A stretch of DNA of 64,000 nucleotides from NCBI GenBank assembly GCA_002240395.1, contig CP016836.1, positions 1,153,001 to 1,217,000 of the forward strand, in the 5' to 3' direction. A program made the position numbers and the translations under genes. This document shows positions 61,524 to 64,000 of the stretch, piece by piece (position 1 is the stretch's first letter; each line of letters begins with the position of its first letter). This DNA comes from Xanthomonas citri pv. mangiferaeindicae (GTDB lineage: Bacteria; Pseudomonadota; Gammaproteobacteria; Xanthomonadales; Xanthomonadaceae). A model generated the notes under the pieces. That model was not told where the DNA came from. It worked only from the letters and a program-made list of their open reading frames with translations, and made no database searches.

Positions 61524-62234
61524 CTAGAACGCGTATTCGGCCGTCAAACCCAGCAGCGCGGTCGAGCGCTTGGGACCTTCGAACTTCACACCGGTGACCG
61601 GATCGCGCAAGTCGCCGGACTTGGCGCGGAAGTAGTCGTAGTGCAGACCGACGCTGAAGTTCTCGGTGGCGTTCCAGCCCGTGCCGACACCGGCATACCA
61701 GCTGTTGCGACCATCGCGGCCGCCGCTTTCCAGACCCAGATCCTGACCGACGTCGTTGTAGTAGCGCGAGTTGTTGTCCGAGGCGCGGAAGAAGCCGCCA
61801 CGCGCACCCACATACCACTCCGGGGTGATGTTCAGACGCGCGTTACCACCGGCGATCCAGCCGCGCAGCGCATTGGTGTCTTCGCGCTGGTTGACGCTGT
61901 CGTCGCGGAACGCGTTCTTGACCACCAGGTTGCCCAGGTCGGTATAGCCGCCTTCCACGCCCAGGCCGAAGTTCTGCGCCAGCTTCCAGCGATAGCCACC
62001 GACCAGGCCGTAACCGGTCTTGCGGCCGTCGCGGCTCTCGAACACGTTGAAATCGCCGGTACCGAAACGACCGGCCGTGCCACCGTCCGTACGACCGACG
62101 TTACCGGCGATAAAGGCGTTGCCCTGGCCGACCTGCAGGTCGGGGCGATAGGTGTCGCCCCCCATGCTCTGGGCGAATGCGGACGGGGCACACAGGGCGG
62201 CAGCGATTGCGGCGGAGATCAGGACAGTTTTCAT
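61524..62234 (-). CDS. small outer-membrane beta-barrel (OmpA/OmpW-like)
   Basis: 236 residues from ATG 62234. Signal peptide MKTVLISAAIAAALCAPSAFA. About eight beta strands follow (TGYGLVGGYRWKLAQNFGLG, WYVGARGGFFRAS, SVGLHYDYFRAKSGD, LLGLTAEYAF), and the protein ends in Phe as expected for a Bam signal. A ribosome site AAAGGA precedes the start. Role unknown; it may be an abundant porin-like or structural barrel. Confidence 0.85.
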   Translation of the reverse strand: MKTVLISAAIAAALCAPSAFAQSMGGDTYRPDLQVGQGNAFIAGNVGRTDGGTAGRFGTGDFNVFESRDGRKTGYGLVGGYRWKLAQNFGLGVEGGYTDLGNLVVKNAFRDDSVNQREDTNALRGWIAGGNARLNITPEWYVGARGGFFRASDNNSRYYNDVGQDLGLESGGRDGRNSWYAGVGTGWNATENFSVGLHYDYFRAKSGDLRDPVTGVKFEGPKRSTALLGLTAEYAF

Positions 62235-62505
62235 CGGGGGCGTTTCCTTTTTTTCTTGGACACGCAGCGCGCGCATCCGTGGACATACGGGGTTGGGGGT
62301 GGCCCCGCGGGGCGCAGTAGAGACTTGTTTGCCTGAAGCGCGTGCAAACGTTCACGCCGATTCGACGCAATTGCGCAGTTCGCATTCAAGTCGGGTTTAC
62401 GCGAATGAGGAACCTGCGAGCGCGGGCACGAATGCACACCGATTGCAAGCTGCGGTGAACCCCATCCGTGCGTGGTGTCGGCTACGATGCCTGCCCGTTC
62501 TTTCG

Positions 62506-63357
62506 ATGCTTCTCGTGGCTCACCTCGTAGGCCCCCTGTTGACTCGCGACACCGCCAATGCGCTCACTGCGGCGCGCGAGGCCGGCATGGCAACGTGGAC
62601 CGGTTCGCTGGATCTGGACCGCAGCACCGGCACCGCGACGCTGCACGCTGCGCACTGGACGTGGCAGGGCGCGGACTACCCTTGGCCCGGACCGCTGCGC
62701 GAGCGCACCGTGTACCGCTACGACGGCGATGCCTGGGTCGCGATCTCGCGCTATGGCCGTGCCTTGATCAAGCTCGTGCCCACGCCGTGGGGGCCACCGA
62801 CGTTCGAGATCGACGGCATCAAGATGCTGCCCACCGCGCAGACATCGCCGCTGGACGATGCCCGCCGCAAGGTCGCCCTGGCCGCCCCGCAAGGAGGGCG
62901 CGTGCTCGACACCTGCGGTGGCCTGGGCTATTTCGCCGCGTGCTGCCTGGAGGCGGGCGCGGCGCATGTGCATTCGTTCGAGAAGAACGCCGACGTGCTA
63001 TGGCTGCGCACCTGCAATCCGTGGTCGCCCGATCCCGATGCCGCGCCATGGCAGGGGCGCCTGTCGCTGGTCCATGCCGATGTCGTGACGGCCATCGCCG
63101 ACCTTGCCGATGCGTCGGTGGATGCCATCCTGCACGACCCACCTCGCTTCGGGATCGCCGGCGAGCTGTACGCGCGGACGTTCTACGATCAGCTGGCCCG
63201 CGTGCTGCGCCGTGGTGGCCGGCTGTTTCATTACACCGGCAGCCCGAATCGCCTCACCAGCGGACGCGATGTGCCGCGCGAGGTCACGCGCCGGCTCGAA
63301 GCGGCAGGCTTTCGCGCGGCCCCCGCGCTCGACGGCGTGCTCGCGACGCGACGCTAA
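62506..63357 (+). CDS. SAM-dependent methyltransferase resembling an archaeal family
   Basis: 283 residues from ATG 62506 (MLLVAHLVGPLLTRDTANAL); GTG 62455 is an alternative. N-terminal domain with FEIDGIKMLPTAQTSPLDDA, then a Rossmann methyltransferase: motif I VLDTCGGLGYFAACCLEAGA, motif II SFEKNADVLWLRTCNPWSPD, motif IV AILHDPPRFGIAGELYARTF, then VLRRGGRLFHYTGSPNRLTS. The combination IDGIKM...DTC-GLGYF...HDPPRF-AGELY...GGRLFHYTG strongly recalls the COG2521 'predicted archaeal methyltransferase' family, from memory. HDPP is the active-site type seen in N-methylases. Substrate unknown. Confidence 0.8.
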   Translation: MLLVAHLVGPLLTRDTANALTAAREAGMATWTGSLDLDRSTGTATLHAAHWTWQGADYPWPGPLRERTVYRYDGDAWVAISRYGRALIKLVPTPWGPPTFEIDGIKMLPTAQTSPLDDARRKVALAAPQGGRVLDTCGGLGYFAACCLEAGAAHVHSFEKNADVLWLRTCNPWSPDPDAAPWQGRLSLVHADVVTAIADLADASVDAILHDPPRFGIAGELYARTFYDQLARVLRRGGRLFHYTGSPNRLTSGRDVPREVTRRLEAAGFRAAPALDGVLATRR

Positions 63358-63409
63358 GTGGCCGCTGTACCGCGTGCCTGCGGCGCCTGCAGGACACAGC
63401 GAAGCGTCG

Positions 63410-64000
63410 CTAATCGCGCCACCAGGCGGTCGTGGCCTGCGGCGCGCTCAGGTCCACGCGCTCGCCCATGCGCGGCGTCGCCAGCGTGACCCCGCGCTCG
63501 GCGGCGATCGCCACCACACGCTCGAACGGCTCGTCCCAGTCGTGCATTGCCAGGTCGAAGGTGCCGTTGTGCACCGGCAGCAGCACGCGCGCGCCCAGGT
63601 CGAGATGCGCCTGCACCGTCTGCTCGGGCTGCATGTGCACGAAGGCCCAGCGCCGGTCGTAGGCGCCGGTTTCGACCATCGCCACGTCGAACGGTCCGAA
63701 ACGCTGGCCGATCTGCGCGAATCCGTCGAAGTAGCCGGTGTCGCCGCTGAAGAACAGCCGCAGGCCGGGGTCGCCGTCGGCCGCGCGGTCCTCGATCACC
63801 CATGAGGCCCACAACGTGCGGTCGCTGTCGAACGGCCCGCGACCGGAGAAGTGCTGGGCCGGCGTGGCGGTGAAGCGCAGATCGCCGATCGTGGTGCCCT
63901 GCCACCAGTCGAACTGCTGCACCTTGGCTGCCGGCACGCCCCAGGCGATCAAACGGTCGCCCACGCCCAGGGGCGTCAGGAACACCGCCGCACGGTCGGC
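63410..64000 (-). CDS. MBL-fold metallohydrolase (NAPE-PLD/UlaG-like), 3' part
   Basis: About 196 codons visible; the start is beyond the right edge. Metallo-beta-lactamase fold: FTATPAQHFSGRGPFDSDRT, LRLFFSGDTGYFDGFAQIGQ (metal-binding Asp in GDTGY), VAMVETGAYDRRWAFVHMQP and LPVHNGTFDLAMHDWDEP (late His). The HxHxDH motif is in the missing part. HF-GRG is common to the RomA/NAPE-PLD-like subgroup. Confidence 0.9.
   Translation of the reverse strand, partial: ADRAAVFLTPLGVGDRLIAWGVPAAKVQQFDWWQGTTIGDLRFTATPAQHFSGRGPFDSDRTLWASWVIEDRAADGDPGLRLFFSGDTGYFDGFAQIGQRFGPFDVAMVETGAYDRRWAFVHMQPEQTVQAHLDLGARVLLPVHNGTFDLAMHDWDEPFERVVAIAAERGVTLATPRMGERVDLSAPQATTAWWRD

Overview
The window is high-G+C DNA (clearly above 60 percent by eye) from a chromosome that looks like a gammaproteobacterium of the Xanthomonadaceae/Lysobacteraceae (Lysobacter, Luteimonas or Xanthomonas relatives). 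This rests on a glutaredoxin-rhodanese fusion, a TonB receptor of the Xanthomonas/Caulobacter type, a UbiA ubiquinone enzyme, YjbEFGH-type polysaccharide genes and large amounts of G+C-rich palindromic repeat between genes. The assignment is inference; no rRNA is present.

Layout. 0-17 kb: 5' part of coxB (minus), a 1.2-kb repeat field, putA (proline catabolism), a polysaccharide deacetylase, a Grx4-rhodanese fusion, a GGDEF protein and an SLC5-type hybrid histidine kinase, a small conserved protein, a DUF559 nuclease-like gene and ubiA. Every long gap in this third is filled with one family of palindromic repeats.

17-43.7 kb: a large surface-polysaccharide locus. A tyrosine autokinase (Wzc) and its phosphatase (Wzb) read left; a YjbE-like protein, Wza and YjbF/G/H read right. 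Then follow genes for a diacetamido-uronic acid sugar (TviB, WbpB, WbpD, WbpE), a flippase, a low-G+C polymerase, two GT4 glycosyltransferases, a secreted unknown, a second set for a 4-amino-4,6-dideoxy sugar (aminotransferase, 4,6-dehydratase, GNAT), a small phosphoglycosyl transferase, a VanZ-like protein, a WecA-like transferase with its own promoter, and convergent glmS, which makes the GlcN-6-P used for all the UDP-GlcNAc-derived sugars. wbpB carries a one-base frameshift.

44-64 kb: tRNA-Arg(CCG), small proteins, a carboxy-terminal processing protease, DUF411 and CsbD-like stress proteins, an SDR, a TonB receptor, a hipBA module with a striking inverted repeat at its start, ycaQ, a transglutaminase-like protein, a periplasmic trehalase, a catalase-like protein, an alpha/beta hydrolase, small regulators, an outer-membrane beta-barrel, a methyltransferase resembling an archaeal family and the end of an MBL-fold hydrolase.

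Most interesting: a dispersed repeat with compensatory changes in its hairpin arms (about 0.5-0.9 kb per array), a short repeat-spacer array with CRISPR-like geometry at 1154-1362, the wbpB frameshift, the hipBA operator and the archaeal-type methyltransferase.
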